Of a DNA stretch of 64,000 bases, positions 22,469-33,800 are shown in pieces; within the stretch, counting starts at the first letter, position 1, and every line of letters starts with the position of its first letter. The notes beneath the pieces are model-generated. The model was not told the DNA's origin. It saw nothing but the letters and a program-made list of their open reading frames with translations, and searched no databases. Source of the stretch: Callorhinus ursinus. Taxonomy: Eukaryota; Chordata; Mammalia; Carnivora; Otariidae. A program made the position numbers and the translations under genes. The stretch is from contig NW_020313005.1 of NCBI RefSeq assembly GCF_003265705.1, forward strand, positions 21,805,615 through 21,869,614, in the 5' to 3' direction.

Positions 22469-22869
22469 CTTAGAAACAGACACTTAACTACTGAGAACAA
22501 ACTGGTGGTGACCAGAGGGGAGCGTTCGGGTGGTGGATGGGTGAAACAGGTGATGAGGATGAAGGAGGGCATTGTGATGAGCACCGGGTGATGTACGGAA
22601 GTGTTGAATCACTCTATTGTACACCTGGAACTAATAAAACATTGTATAGTAATTATGCTGAAAAAAATTTAAAAAGTTCACTGTCAACAGTTTCCCCAAG
22701 TCTGCTTACAAAATAATTTTATAAATATGTATATATTATGGATCATTAATAATTTAAATGACAAATATAAAGTGATTTGAGCCCTAAAATTTAAATCACT
22801 ATCACTATTCTAAAATATTTTGATCCTGTCTGTATCCATATTAATATCACATACCTAGGAACAGGATGA

Positions 22870-23185
22870 AGGGATGAAGGTGTCCAGAAGATAAAAACTT
22901 CTAGTTATAAGATAAATAAGTCCTGGGGATGGCATGTATGACATAATGATGATAGGTTTGTAATGCTACATGATATCTTTGAAAGTTGTTAAGAGAGTAG
23001 ATCCTAGGAGTTCTTATCCCAAGAAATTTTTTTTTTAACTATCTATATGAGACGATGTATGTTAACTAAACTTATCGTGGTCATCTTTCACAATATTTGT
23101 AAATCAAGTCATTACACTGTATACCGTAAACTTATACAGTGCTGTATGTCAATTAGTTGTATCTCAATAAAACGGGAAGAAAAGA
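22870..23185 (+). mobile_element. Ancient L1 3' end (L1MA-like)
   Basis: The block around 23050-23180 (GATGTATGTTAACTAAACTTA; CAATTAGTTGTATCTCAATAAAA) is the usual end of old L1 3' UTRs. It could be the far end of the ancient L1 that begins near 17700, cut off by the younger L1 at 21096. Confidence 0.6.
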
Positions 23186-23400
23186 TGCATAAACTATATA
23201 ATTTACGTATATACTATAGAACATAGGATGTAATAGATTGCATATTATATAACACATATGTGTAATTATACATATATAATAATATATAACACATACACAA
23301 TATGCTATAACGTATGTTATATATATAATCCTAAGTACAGCTCCTATGAGAACTAGACTAGAACACACACACACACACACATAACTCATGGGATAATATT
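23186..23400. repeat. AT-rich low-complexity DNA with (CA)n
   Basis: Mixed ATAT/ACAT words from 23200 to 23330 and a short (CA)n run at 23363-23382. It can form many weak hairpins, with no specific signal. Confidence 0.7.
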
Positions 23401-24719
23401 ATGTTACACAGATAATCGTAAGAGCAGCTGATCTGAAAACTATACCAGGATCAAACTTCTAGAATGACAGCCCAAGATCAGAATGAATCAGCAGTCAAGC
23501 CACCATGATGTCAAGTACTGAGCACCTAACCAGTGCTCTACCATTTCTCAGTGACTAAGGGCAGGATTGGCCCCAGATGTCAGGATGACACTGTTGCCTG
23601 CATATGGAGATCAAGTGGCTTTAATATTGTAGAAAGGAGCATTGTGGGGACAAGGAGTATAGCAGATGCTGACAGCCTTCTTTCAAGTGACTTCTTTGTA
23701 ATCATTTGCAGATGGCAACTAAAGGCAGATTCAGCCCAAGGCTCTCAGCTGAGCTACTTCCAGCCCCTGTCGAACTCCGGCGGCACTGCAGGCTACGTCC
23801 AGCCCTGCAGACTTTGTCACTAAGACCCTGTTAATCCCAGGTACACGCTGGCTTGTTCAGGCCATGCTCACCTCTGTGACTTTTCTGTGTTTAACAGCAG
23901 GTCAGCTAACTTCAGAATCCTTCACTGGATTTTTCTTCCCCAGCTTCCATCTTTAAGAAGATTATAGTCCTGTAATATCTTTCTTCCCTCTATTTACTCC
24001 AGGGCTGCGTCTAAATGTGATTAGGTGTACCCCGTGCCAGTGCGTCTTGTGTCTGGAGTCACAGACTGCTAAAAGGTAGATCTGAGAGATGCTCTATGGT
24101 TTTGCCTTTCCATTTTGCCTTTTTATTTTTCTCTGAAGCCCAAGTGCGTCAGTTAAAACCAATTTCTTTCTTTCTCAGACAGACGCTGCAGCCATTACAT
24201 CGGGGTTTAAATGGTTTTCACTCTTCTAAAATGGTTAGGATGGCTGTGTTATTGGGTTACTTCCGCTCCCTGTGATCTACATCCTCTTGCCAACTAAGGT
24301 CACAGAGATTTTGGAAGCAGAGTGATGAAGTCTTGGGGGCGCTGGTTTTATTGAAGTAGCATCAGCACATTATCGGTGATGAAAAACCTGTGAGTCCTGA
24401 GATCTCTCTGGATTCCTGAAACTCAAGCTGGGATTAGGAGCATAAGGTAGGCTTTTCTCTCCCACTGGAAGTGTGGCTTCTATTCTTAGGTTCACAGCCA
24501 CAGGCACAGGAGACCGGGGCCGCCAAGGGCCCTTCAGAATGTTCTAGTAAGATCAAGCCTAGCGACCTGAACCTGCTTAGGTATGAGGCTCTTTCTCCTA
24601 TCCATTAACACAACAGGGAAGGAGATTCTGAGAATTTTTCTATGTAACTGACCCATCATGTGTCCATTCGGAGATTCAGGGCATTCTCCATAATGTCTAA
24701 TTCTAACCTTTTTAATTTA
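23401..24719. other. Repeat-poor non-coding stretch
   Basis: 1.3 kb without a recognised mobile element. The longest frame is 96 codons (plus, 23533-23823; contains RSIADADSLLSSDFFVIICRW and a Gly/Cys-rich end). I recognise no family. No splice or promoter context makes it a credible gene. Confidence 0.5.
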
Positions 24720-24892
24720 TTCTTAGTTTTTACTCTTATTTTTTATTGAAGTATAGTTGGCACTAATTGTTACATTAGTTTCAGGTTTACAACACAGTGA
24801 TTTGACAACTTTATACATTATGCCATGTCCCCACACGTGTAGCTACCACCTGTCACCATATGACACTCTTACAATCCTAATCCTTCTTTTTA
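24720..24892 (-). mobile_element. Ancient L1 3' end, reverse
   Basis: TTTTATTGAAGTATAGTTGG then TTAGTTTCAGGTTTACAACA and CTACCACCTGTCACCATATG is the reversed 3' UTR end of L1MA-like elements. The SINE at 24893-25093 inserted into it. Confidence 0.75.
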
Positions 24893-25108
24893 TTTTTTTT
24901 ATTTTTTTTAAAGATTTTATTTATTTGAGAGAGAGAGAATGAGAGATAGAGAGCATGAGAGGGGGGAGGGTCAGAGGGAGAAGCAGACTCCCCGCTGAGC
25001 AGGGAGCCCGATGCGGGACTCGATCCCGGGACTCCAGGATCATGACCTGAGCCGAAGGCAGTCGCTTAACCAACTGAGCCACCCAGGCGCCCCTAATCCT
25101 TCTTTTTA
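24878..25108 (-). mobile_element. tRNA-derived carnivoran SINE with 15-bp TSD
   Basis: The body is 24893-25093, reverse orientation, ending GAGCCACCCAGGCGCCCC. The duplication TAATCCTTCTTTTTA is at 24878-24892 and 25094-25108 and is perfect. Near-consensus, so young. Confidence 0.95.
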
Positions 25109-25800
25109 AATCTGCTTTTTCTCCCTTCCTTTTCTCCTCTTCACAGTGGAATAGTATTAGGGCAATCCCTCCATAACTATGCCCAATTTAAGTCTCTTCT
25201 CTTCCTCCCCGTCCAAAGAACATGACTATAAAAGGACAGCACCATATATTTTATACCTAGAAAACCTCATCCTCACAATTTTATGTTTTTTTTTTCCTTG
25301 TGGCACAAATATTGAAGCAAAATTAAGGGCAATTACAAATTTGAGGGCTGGCTTACATGTTACTGGATTTTGCTGCTCTTTTATGACAGAGAGAACAGAG
25401 TAGGTCTTCAGTTCAAGCGTTGCGATGATTTTGAGCCCTGTGCTCAGAGAGAGGAAGCAGAAAAGAAAGTAGAAATGCAGCAACAAGGAGGAGTCAGCCT
25501 GCAAGGAGGGTCCCAGAGACGTGGCAAAGATCCCAGAGCCATTTTCGTCTGTTGCTGGACATTTTCACTCAGCACCTGCTCAGCTCACCAGGGTGACCTC
25601 TGGTCCTGATATCACCATGTGTATGCTTGTGATTTTGCTTATTTCTTATCTATATCACCTGCCAGCTCTTCATTTCCTTACTCATTTCCTAGTTTGGATT
25701 CTGAGACACCTTGCTAATGCCACTTCCCTTCTTAATAAGTTTGAATAGCTCCTCACTGCCTGTAAGATGAAATTGCATGTACAATTAACTGCAATACACT
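25109..25800. other. Non-coding DNA with a short L2-like piece
   Basis: Mostly unassigned. About 25730-25780 (AATAGCTCCTCACTGCCTGTAAGATGAA) resembles L2 sense strand. Overlapping frames of 74-92 codons on both strands (25179-25609) show no known motif. Confidence 0.4.
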
Positions 25801-26048
25801 AAGCTAATAATAGCTAGCATTTATTGAGCCCTTTTAAGTGCACAATGCTGAGTGCATTATATGTATGACACCTAAATCCCACAACTACCCTGAAGGGTTG
25901 GTGTTATTATTCCCATTGCACAGATGAGGGATCTGAGGCTCCCAAAGGTAAGGGGTTTACTTAGGGTCAAAGGTCTACCCAGTGGTGAAGCCAGGACTTA
26001 AACCCAGGTTCTCCTGATTCCAAAGTCATTACCCTCACAATAGGATAC
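25801..26048 (-). mobile_element. MIR SINE, nearly full length
   Basis: Reverse MIR: TAGCTAGCATTTATTGAGCCC, TTATTCCCATTGCACAGATGAGG, AGGTCTACCCAGTGGTGAAGCC, AGGACTTAAACCCAGGTTCTCC in order. Confidence 0.88.
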
Positions 26049-26291
26049 GCCAGTTGTGCTCATTCATCAATTCATTCATTTACTTAATTGACATTAATGG
26101 TAATTTTACTAACAAATTATCAGGGGAAGACAAATGTAGGAGCAATTAAGTCTGTTAGAGACATTAAGGAGGGGTAGTATGTGAAGGATAAATAGAATTG
26201 TTTCAAATAGTGGGAGTGTGGGTGTGAGCAGGGGGTAGCATGGCTTTTGGAAGATGGCTTTGCTAGCACAGTGAACCACAGGAGTAAACAC

Positions 26292-26514
26292 ATAGATATT
26301 TAGGGCGCCTGGGTGGCTCAGTTGGTTAAGCGACTGCCTTCGGCTCAGGTCATGATCCTGGAGTCCCGGGATCGAGTCCCACATCAGGCTCCCTGCTCAG
26401 CGGGGAGTCTGCTTCTCCCTCTGACCCTGTTCCCTCTCATGCTCTCTATCTCTCATTCTCTCTCTCTCAAATAAATAAATAAAATCTTAAAAAAAAAAAC
26501 AAATAGATATTTAG
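26292..26514 (+). mobile_element. tRNA-derived carnivoran SINE with 12-bp TSD
   Basis: Body about 26304-26502, starting GGCGCCTGGGTGGCTCAG and ending in AAATAAATAAATAAAATC and an A tail. The duplication ATAGATATTTAG is at 26292-26303 and 26503-26514. One base of the head may be shared with the TSD. Near-consensus. Confidence 0.95.
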
Positions 26515-28074
26515 TCCACAAGGAAGCATTCTGCCATAGCAAATAAGAAAAAGAAACCAAACCCTGTGAGAAATGTTCTTTTCTTTGATTCAGTCCAAAC
26601 CTACTGACTTTTAGAAAGAAATTGTATGATTCACTATAATTTCCTTTGCAGAAAGGAATGTTGGTTTGGGGAGGGCGGAATGTATATTTTGTCTTAGAAA
26701 TCTACAGCCTCCTAAAGAGGTATTTCTTCAGAAGACAGTGAGGCTGTCTAGGGAAGGCCATACATTTGGGGAATTATCAAAGCTGTCACCTGCATCTTCC
26801 TTTCACTAGACTCTTCTAGTAGGTGAAGCATACTAAACATTGGGGGTGGGCACTGCGCGAAGGGAGAAAGGATCCCGATGAGTATTATGTGGGCAAGAGT
26901 CTCCTTTGTTATCTGGGAGCCCCTGGCATCATATCAGAGTGGCCAAGTTTCACTCGGCATGGCCACTTGGCTTGGGGGGAGGAGGCTAATTCTGTCGTGC
27001 TGTGATGTCTATTGCCCCTGAGACATGACCTGCCTTTGAAGGTATCCATTTCATATGATGGTGAGTGGAGAAATCACTTCCACTTAGCATGCCCATTTGC
27101 AGAGAGGGTGACTGATGCTTCATTCGGAAACAAACACGCATGAATGAAAAACAACCAGCCAGCTCACACAAAACCCATCTCCCAGCAGCTCTCCCAAACC
27201 TCACACAAACAATTGACTCAAACACAAACACACACACACACATTATCTTGTCAAATGCTTCTCTTCCTGTCTCAATTTCTCAGGCTGACTGCAATCTTTA
27301 CTCCTTCCTTTTCTGTGTCTGTTACCATTCTTCTTGGGATTCACAAGAAATATGGTTGCTTTCTTCCCCCCCTCCTCTGAATTCAGATATGTCCAAATAT
27401 GAAATTACCATGATTTCTCCTCTTGCTCTCCTGAGGCTTCCCCTCCTAACACAAAAATCAAATCATATCCGATGATCTGGGGGCAGTTTATCTGAGTGTG
27501 CGGGGTCACTGGCTACATCCCACTCCTCATTTCCGGTCCTATTTCCCATTCCTCCTTTAGTATATCACTGGTGTTCTCTGGTAATTTTCTTTTGTCCCTT
27601 TACTGTATTATTTTTAAAACTCAGAAGATACACAGAGTCTCCTAATGGTTTATTCTACTTCAGAGAAATGGCTCAGGAAATAGACCCACAGTTCTCCTTT
27701 CTCTCTCAGCTTGCAATGGAACACTTTTTGATTTTATTGGATCAGGTAGCTTTAAAAGCCTCAAGAACCCACCTACGACTGTGAGTACCCCTTTATCCTT
27801 TTTCACCATGGCTTCACCAATCCAGAAAGTAGACTCTAGCTTTGGCAATCAAAGCTAGTTATGACTATGCTAGTAAATGGCAGATAAGAGGTAACTTTTA
27901 GCCATCTCTCTGGCTCTCATTTCTGTAGGGTCCACCATCACTGACTTCATATTTCTGACATCCTTAATAGCTCCTTCAAAGATTTTCATTTTGCAGTTTC
28001 TTAATGCAACCATAGCGAGTGCAGCCCAAAGAATTGCCTCTCCTAAGAGTGATCACAGAAGGCAAAATACCTGG
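26515..28074. other. Unassigned, repeat-poor non-coding stretch
   Basis: Contains a short (CA)n-like run near 27205-27242. Frames of up to 111 codons (27140-27475, plus) lie in low-complexity text and look like chance. No gene features. Confidence 0.5.
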
Positions 28075-28215
28075 TTCCCAGTTCTCAGGCTTTCATACAC
28101 TCTCTAGGTGACCTCAGACAGGTCCTATATCCTTTCTGGCCTCTGTATCCTCAGCTGGAAAAGAGAATTGTGGGCTCGATTCTCTTCAGGGTCCTCCAAG
28201 CTCTAATCTTACAAC
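28075..28215 (+). mobile_element. MIR-family SINE relic (MIR3-like)
   Basis: CTAGGTGACCTCAGACAGGTC, then TCTGTATCCTCAGCTGGAAAAG, then GGGTCCTCCAAGCTCTAA. The end resembles the MIR3 type. Confidence 0.6.
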
Positions 28216-28689
28216 TGCAGAATCTGGTGGGGTGATGATCACTATCGACAGTCTCTTGAGTGAGTCTTTTATCCTTCTATGAAAAGGCAAACTAAGGAGA
28301 GTCTGAAAACCTGCATATTCTGAGGATCATAAATTCCACAGGCTGGAATCACAGAGGCAACCAGTGTGAGGTGGATAGCAGAAGAAATTTGTGACTTCGA
28401 AGGAAAAGCAAGTGATCCACCGATACTGGTTGCAATCACCCATCCACATCCAGAGACGTTATAATGATCATATCCCTGCACAGCCCAATGCTTCACCTTC
28501 CACCTTTCTCCTCAGTGTCTGTTTATAGAGCAGTGAAGACTTGGAAATTACAGTAGCATTTTATTTTGCCCTAGGATCTCCCTGCAACAAAGATGAATAA
28601 TTTCTACACTCAAAGCAAAACTGGAGGATCTTACTCTTTCCTTTTTTCTCCCCTTCTGTGAAACTCTCCGTCCCAGATCAATTTTTCTT

Positions 28690-29050
28690 CTGCTCTCACT
28701 CCTCATCTTTTTCCTACTCTTCATGTCTCAGGTAAGACATTTTGGTCAGGTGGCACTTTCCACTGTCCCCTTCCGTAGCTCTTAATATCTGCGCCATGTG
28801 CTCTGCCCCAGATATGTTACTAAAGGGACCTCGAGATAGGAAGGCATGAGGCTTCAGGTACTTGTTCCTGCTAAATTTAACTTCACACTTGCTATCTCAA
28901 ACAAACCATTTCCCTCCTCTGTTTGTGCCTGCGTTTTGCCTCGTATGAAGTAAAGATAATAACACCTTCCGGAGACCACCAGGGTGTTATGAGGATTAAT
29001 TAAAGTTCTTTGAAGTTGACAAGTCCTGGGCATAGTTATTATTAGCTAAG
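28690..29050 (+). mobile_element. L2-like fragment followed by MIR relic
   Basis: 28690-28850 weakly resembles L2 sense text. 28880-29045 is a clear plus-strand MIR: ACCATTTCCCTCCTCTGTTTG, AAGTAAAGATAATAACACC, GTGTTATGAGGATTAATTAAAG. Confidence 0.6.
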
Positions 29051-29525
29051 CAAAGTACCTGTTTTAATACCCAGGGTCTCTGGGAGGTCAGACAAGCTCC
29101 CTTAAGGGCAGTCCTCTCTCTCATTTTTCCCATATTACCTTCTGCCAGCCCCAGCAGGCAGAGGACCTGGGGGTGTTTTTTGGAGAATGTGCTTTTTCAA
29201 TGGGATTAAACCGCATAAATAATTGAAAAGTGCCAATGTGCCTGAAGAGTGCAGAGCACCTTCTCATTACCGCCTGCCTTCCAAGCCACCTCTGTGGAGC
29301 AATGATTCAGAGCCTTCAATGGGTTTCTGAGGTAAACACGGCCAGGCAGAGGCCAGTGCTAATTAATTCTGGGCATATACCTGCCATTTTGGTCACTCCA
29401 GAATATTTTACAATGTGGTATATACAAAAACAAAGAAGACTGGTTCATTGATTCTCGCTTCAATGACGGAAAACCTGAGGTATAAAGATAGGAACCCACT
29501 TCCTTCTGGCCACAGAGGGGGGATC
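29051..29525. other. Repeat-free, possibly conserved non-coding stretch
   Basis: Contains GGATTAAACC and ATAAATAATTG at 29200-29225 and CTAATTAATTCTG at 29359-29371, homeodomain-type words in otherwise GC-balanced DNA. This suggests, but does not prove, an enhancer. Confidence 0.35.
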
Positions 29526-29580
29526 AAAAAAAGGCACAACCGGGTGCCTGGGTGGCTCAAATGGTTAAAAAAAGGCACAA
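29526..29580 (+). mobile_element. 27-bp SINE head fragment with perfect 14-bp TSD, no tail
   Basis: The direct repeat AAAAAAAGGCACAA is at 29526-29539 and 29567-29580. Between them, 29540-29566 is only the first 25 or so bases of the SINE (GGGTGCCTGGGTGGCTCAA then ATGGTT). There is no body, CT region or A tail. This fits a tailless retroposon made from the 5' end of a SINE or tRNA-like RNA. Confidence 0.85.
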
Positions 29581-30605
29581 TCTTGATTCTTAGACTCACA
29601 GATTTTTTTTGAGTGGGAGGGTTCTACTAGTGCAAAAGATAGCATTTTAAAATTCAGAACTGTCCACCCCTGGCCTGAGCTCTCCTCTTTCAAGTAGTAC
29701 CAGCTTGGTGATGGGACAATCCAGGAACTAATGAAAACCTAAGTTTTCAAGTTTCTAGATGTCTGTCACCTGCCCCAATCTATGCCTTCTCATTATAATG
29801 TAAAAAAAAAAAAATCCCTATTTAGGGTGTCCACTCTAGTCTCCCTTTTGTAAAACCTAACGTCCTCTCTGTTGGTCTTAGAGCACAATGCTCACAACAT
29901 GTCCCAAGTACTCTAGATACAATCTGACCAGCATGGAGCAAAACATGCGTTCTCTCTTCCTTGTTCCACACCTTATTCGATCTTACATAAGACACATCAG
30001 CCTGATGACTCATATTTAACATCAACTAACACTCTCCCCATCCGTTTCACCTCCTGCTAATGAAGGATTTTTTTTTTCTTTATCTCTAACTGGTGGAATT
30101 GATTTTTGACCCATATGCAAGATTTCACGTTTATGGATATTCATTTAGCATTCTGGTCCCAGCCTGTTTTTCTCAGCTTGATTAAATCTTTATCAACCCT
30201 GCCTTTTCCTTGCAATCTATAAGCTAACTTTTTCTCCCAGCGGTGGGAATGTTGATTCCTTTCTTTCTTTTATTAATTTTGCAGATGTCTGGTCTGCAAA
30301 GGAAGACAACTCAGGAAAAATAAAAGCAAGGCAGAAGCAAGAAGAATGAGAGCCGATAAGTAAAATAAAGTGTAGAAAGGAGAGTGACAGCAGAGAGGAG
30401 ACTTTAAAATTTCCTGATTTCCTAGCAGCACCTTTCTAAAGTTATCAGTGTTGCAAAATAAGGAGAATTCAAAGCTCCCCCGACCACACAACAGGAACTT
30501 GGCTAATATGAGATGAAAAGGGCAAATTTCTAATTTTGCTGGCATTTTCTCTCCCTTGTTATAACTTCATTTTCCCTGTGTCATTTTACCTTCGTGTTTC
30601 CCATC
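29581..30605. other. Unassigned non-coding stretch
   Basis: No recognised repeat or gene. Short homopolymers occur at 29801-29813 and 30067-30075. The 90-codon minus frame at 30545-30273 has no known motif. Confidence 0.5.
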
Positions 30606-30854
30606 AGGAAAAGGGAAAGGGCCGGGCGCCTGGGTGGCTCGGTTGGTTAAGCGACTGCCTTCGGCTCAGGTCGTGATCCTGGAGTCCCGGGATCTAGTCC
30701 CGCATCAGGCTCCCTGCTCAGCAGGGAGTCTGCTTCTCCCTCTGACCCTCTACCCTCTCATGCTCTCTATCTCTCATTCTCTCTCTCAAATAAATAAATA
30801 AAATCTTTAAAAAAATTAAAAAATAATAAAAAAAAAAGGAAAAGGGAAAGGGCC
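30606..30854 (+). mobile_element. tRNA-derived carnivoran SINE with 18-bp perfect TSD
   Basis: Body 30624-30836, from GGGCGCCTGGGTGGCTCGG to a long A-rich tail. The duplication AGGAAAAGGGAAAGGGCC is at 30606-30623 and 30837-30854 with no mismatch. The head and middle are close to consensus. One of the youngest-looking copies in the window. Confidence 0.97.
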
Positions 30855-33800
30855 TTGCTAATTTAGGGCAAAAAGTTTTTTAAGGGATCATTTAGAGGTA
30901 TCATACCCCCCACCCCCCATTCCAGGGAGTCTTTACTGATGCAAAAACTCCTTTATTATTTTCTGGGGATCTGTATTATAGCATCACCTACCATCAAGCT
31001 ATTAGTTTCTTGTCTATTGAGCTTCCTTTGGCTATTAAAAGTTCACCCCTCTACCCTCTTTTGGAAATGAAGCTACAGGGATTGTCTTTCATTTCTATTT
31101 TTATTAAAAAAAATTTAATGCATTGCCATTTTACCCTCTTGCCTGCAATGATTGCATAAAGAACCAAACACCAGCCAAGAAGAAGTCTTAAGTAATCCTT
31201 AGAGAAATAAGAGAAGTCATAATTGAATAATCTGCAACCAGCAGTAATTATCTGAGTTACAGGCTTTCCTCGGGTACCTTCACACCAGATGGGGGTAGAA
31301 ATAGTTCCGTGCTCTGGGAAAAAGGAAGAACGTCGCCGAGAGAAGACAAAGTATTAGGTAGAGTATCTTGTAAAAGCCAAAGCTTTAAAAAATTAAAGTT
31401 GTAATAGCACAAAGATCGCTTTTGAATTGGACAAGTGCGAGACTCTCTCTGAAATCCAGTTGAGGTTAATGGCCTGCGGAGGCCTTGGCTTCAGCCTCCC
31501 TGCAAATGCAGGAATTAGGTTTGTGTGGTGCCGGCTGGAGGCTCGCGGCAGGTCTCAGAAAGAGGCACGATGCCATTTTCCCCCCTTAAATCAACAATAA
31601 TAATTCAGCAAGATAATTTGAAATCTATTAGCAATAATAATTGTAAACACTGAAAACAGTGTGGAACATATTAAAATAATTCAAACAAGCAAGATAAGAG
31701 TACCGATCTTCCTCTTGTTTCCTTTTCACTTGAGAAAAGGCTCCAGCGATGCAGGTTTCCATCAGAATAATACGACAATCAGAAGAGAGAGAAATTAACT
31801 GGGCAGACTTCTCTGCTACCCTCACTCCCCACTCTTTCCCCCTCCTTCTCCCATATCCCTAGGGTATATAAATACTGACGCTGCCGCGGAGTATCTCTCA
31901 GCTGTTGATTCCTGCTGTCTTAACTTCTAGGTGACACTTTCATTTCCTACTTAGAGACCTAAGGAGCATTCTTGTGACAGGTGCAGCCTGATTAAGAAAT
32001 CTGCAGCAGGGTGTGGGGAGGTGATGTGGGAGAGGTCCATCTCCATTCCAGTGTTTGTGAGCCTGGACTCTTGGCTGGGATGGGAGTCCTCATAAAAGTT
32101 TATGGGCATGAGATCCTCACTTTTGCCCCTGAGGATTTTTTTTCTACCTTAGGGATTTTCAGAAGGCTGCTCGATCCCTCAAGGGAGAAATGTAGAGATT
32201 GGAGGAAGTAAAACAGAAAGAAATACGATGGGGCACAGAGGACTGCCTATGACAAGGACAACCTATGAAGCCAGGGAACAGTTTTTCTCTTGGATAATGG
32301 AAAACTTGCAACTTACCATGCACAGTGTGCTCCTGTGGGTCTCTCCATGGGTGTCTGTGTGTGCAGAAGCATCTGTGTATAAATAAGAGAAGGGTGAGAG
32401 AGATAGGGAGTGTTAACTAGGAAGAAGAGGCTCCCTTTTCAGCTGCCATCTTTAAGTGACAACTACGTAAGTGCTTGGCAAGTTCGTACCCACGGTCACC
32501 CTCCTCTGAGTTGGCAGAAGACATCCCCTTCTCCACAAGAAACAATATGTTACCTCTCAGGTGTGATGGCCAGCACAGAATTGTCATAGTGTACCTAAGA
32601 ACAAATCCTATGGGTCTTTGTGGTAAAAACAGAACCAAAACCAAAAAACAAATCAAAATAAAATAAAACAACAAAATAAGGAGGAATGAAAAAGTTAAGT
32701 ATAAAAGTAAGTTCTCCCAGAAGTTTATAGACACTATTATACACTCCTAATGATCATTTGCTAATTGATCTGATCTTACCACATAAAAACATGGGCAGCT
32801 CTTAACCTTCTTCTTAGATAACATTATCCTGGATACAGAGGAGTTTCCTAAATCAATATGACATTGAAGAAGGCTGGAGTGGGAAAATGTCATAGGACTC
32901 TCTGTGATGAGATGTGCAATAACCAGGACACCTCCAAGTAATATCAGGGAGAAGATGGATTCAAGTGACTGTGGTCTTTTGTTCATGGTGATGGGGAAAT
33001 TGGAATTACTGCTGGTGGACCTCCTTTGAACCCACGAACCAGTGACACCTGAGAAAATTCTAGTCATTCTTACCACATTCTATGGTATGACTATGAATAA
33101 TAATTCTACAAAAGGAAATCATCATCAACATCTTGAAGACAAGGATCAGAAGGACTTACAGACATCGCCTCAGGAATACACGTAGTCCCAACTTCTTACA
33201 TCAGAAAGTGCCCAAATTGGGTTATGTTTTGGTACATGGTGCTGTTGTGTACATGGCTCCACTCAAATTTTTAAGGCAGTAAATTCAGAATCTCTTTCCT
33301 TCCTTCTTTTATTTTTACTGGGAATAACTTCCATCAATATCAAAATAAATCTGAGAAATGATTAGTTGTTATCTTCATGGTCCATTCTTTGGCAACTTGG
33401 CTTGGCTTTGGTTTTATCATCCCATGATTGGTCATAATGAAGGTTTGTCTATTTCTAATTGACAAAGTTGGAAATTGAGAGCTAGTAATGGTGAGTGTAA
33501 GGTCTATACCTACATAAATAAAACAGGGGAAATGATTTACTACAGAAACCATAATAACAAACTAATTCCCAAATGTTATCTTAGGTTCTCTCCTCAGTTC
33601 AACACCCTTTTTAGAGAAATCAAACCAAATTCCTCTAGAATAGTATAAATCTGGCAATGAAATTAGTTGAACTTGAATTTCTTCTTTTGTTGGTAGTAAT
33701 AGCTATACTTTGGAGTGGGATCTGATCTGTATTAACCTGTTTTTCGGAAAACCTGTCTGTGTGCCATCAAGAAAGGTGAAAAGGAATGTCCATGTTAATA

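Larger units (their letters stand above)
21096..22676 (+). mobile_element. 5'-truncated LINE-1 (ORF2 C-terminal third and 3' UTR)
   Basis: It starts in the ORF2 region (CCAAAGTAATCCTGAGACAG), passes through the thumb/C-terminal text (GAATGGATTAAAGACTTGAATG; ACATGGATAGAGCTAGAGAG) and ends in a 3' UTR with GAGCACCGGGTGATGTACGG and an A-rich tail at about 22660-22676. It contains an (AAAAC)n run at 21746-21780 and a (GA)n run at 22439-22467. No TSD was found. It follows directly on an ancient L1 of the same strand. Confidence 0.9.
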
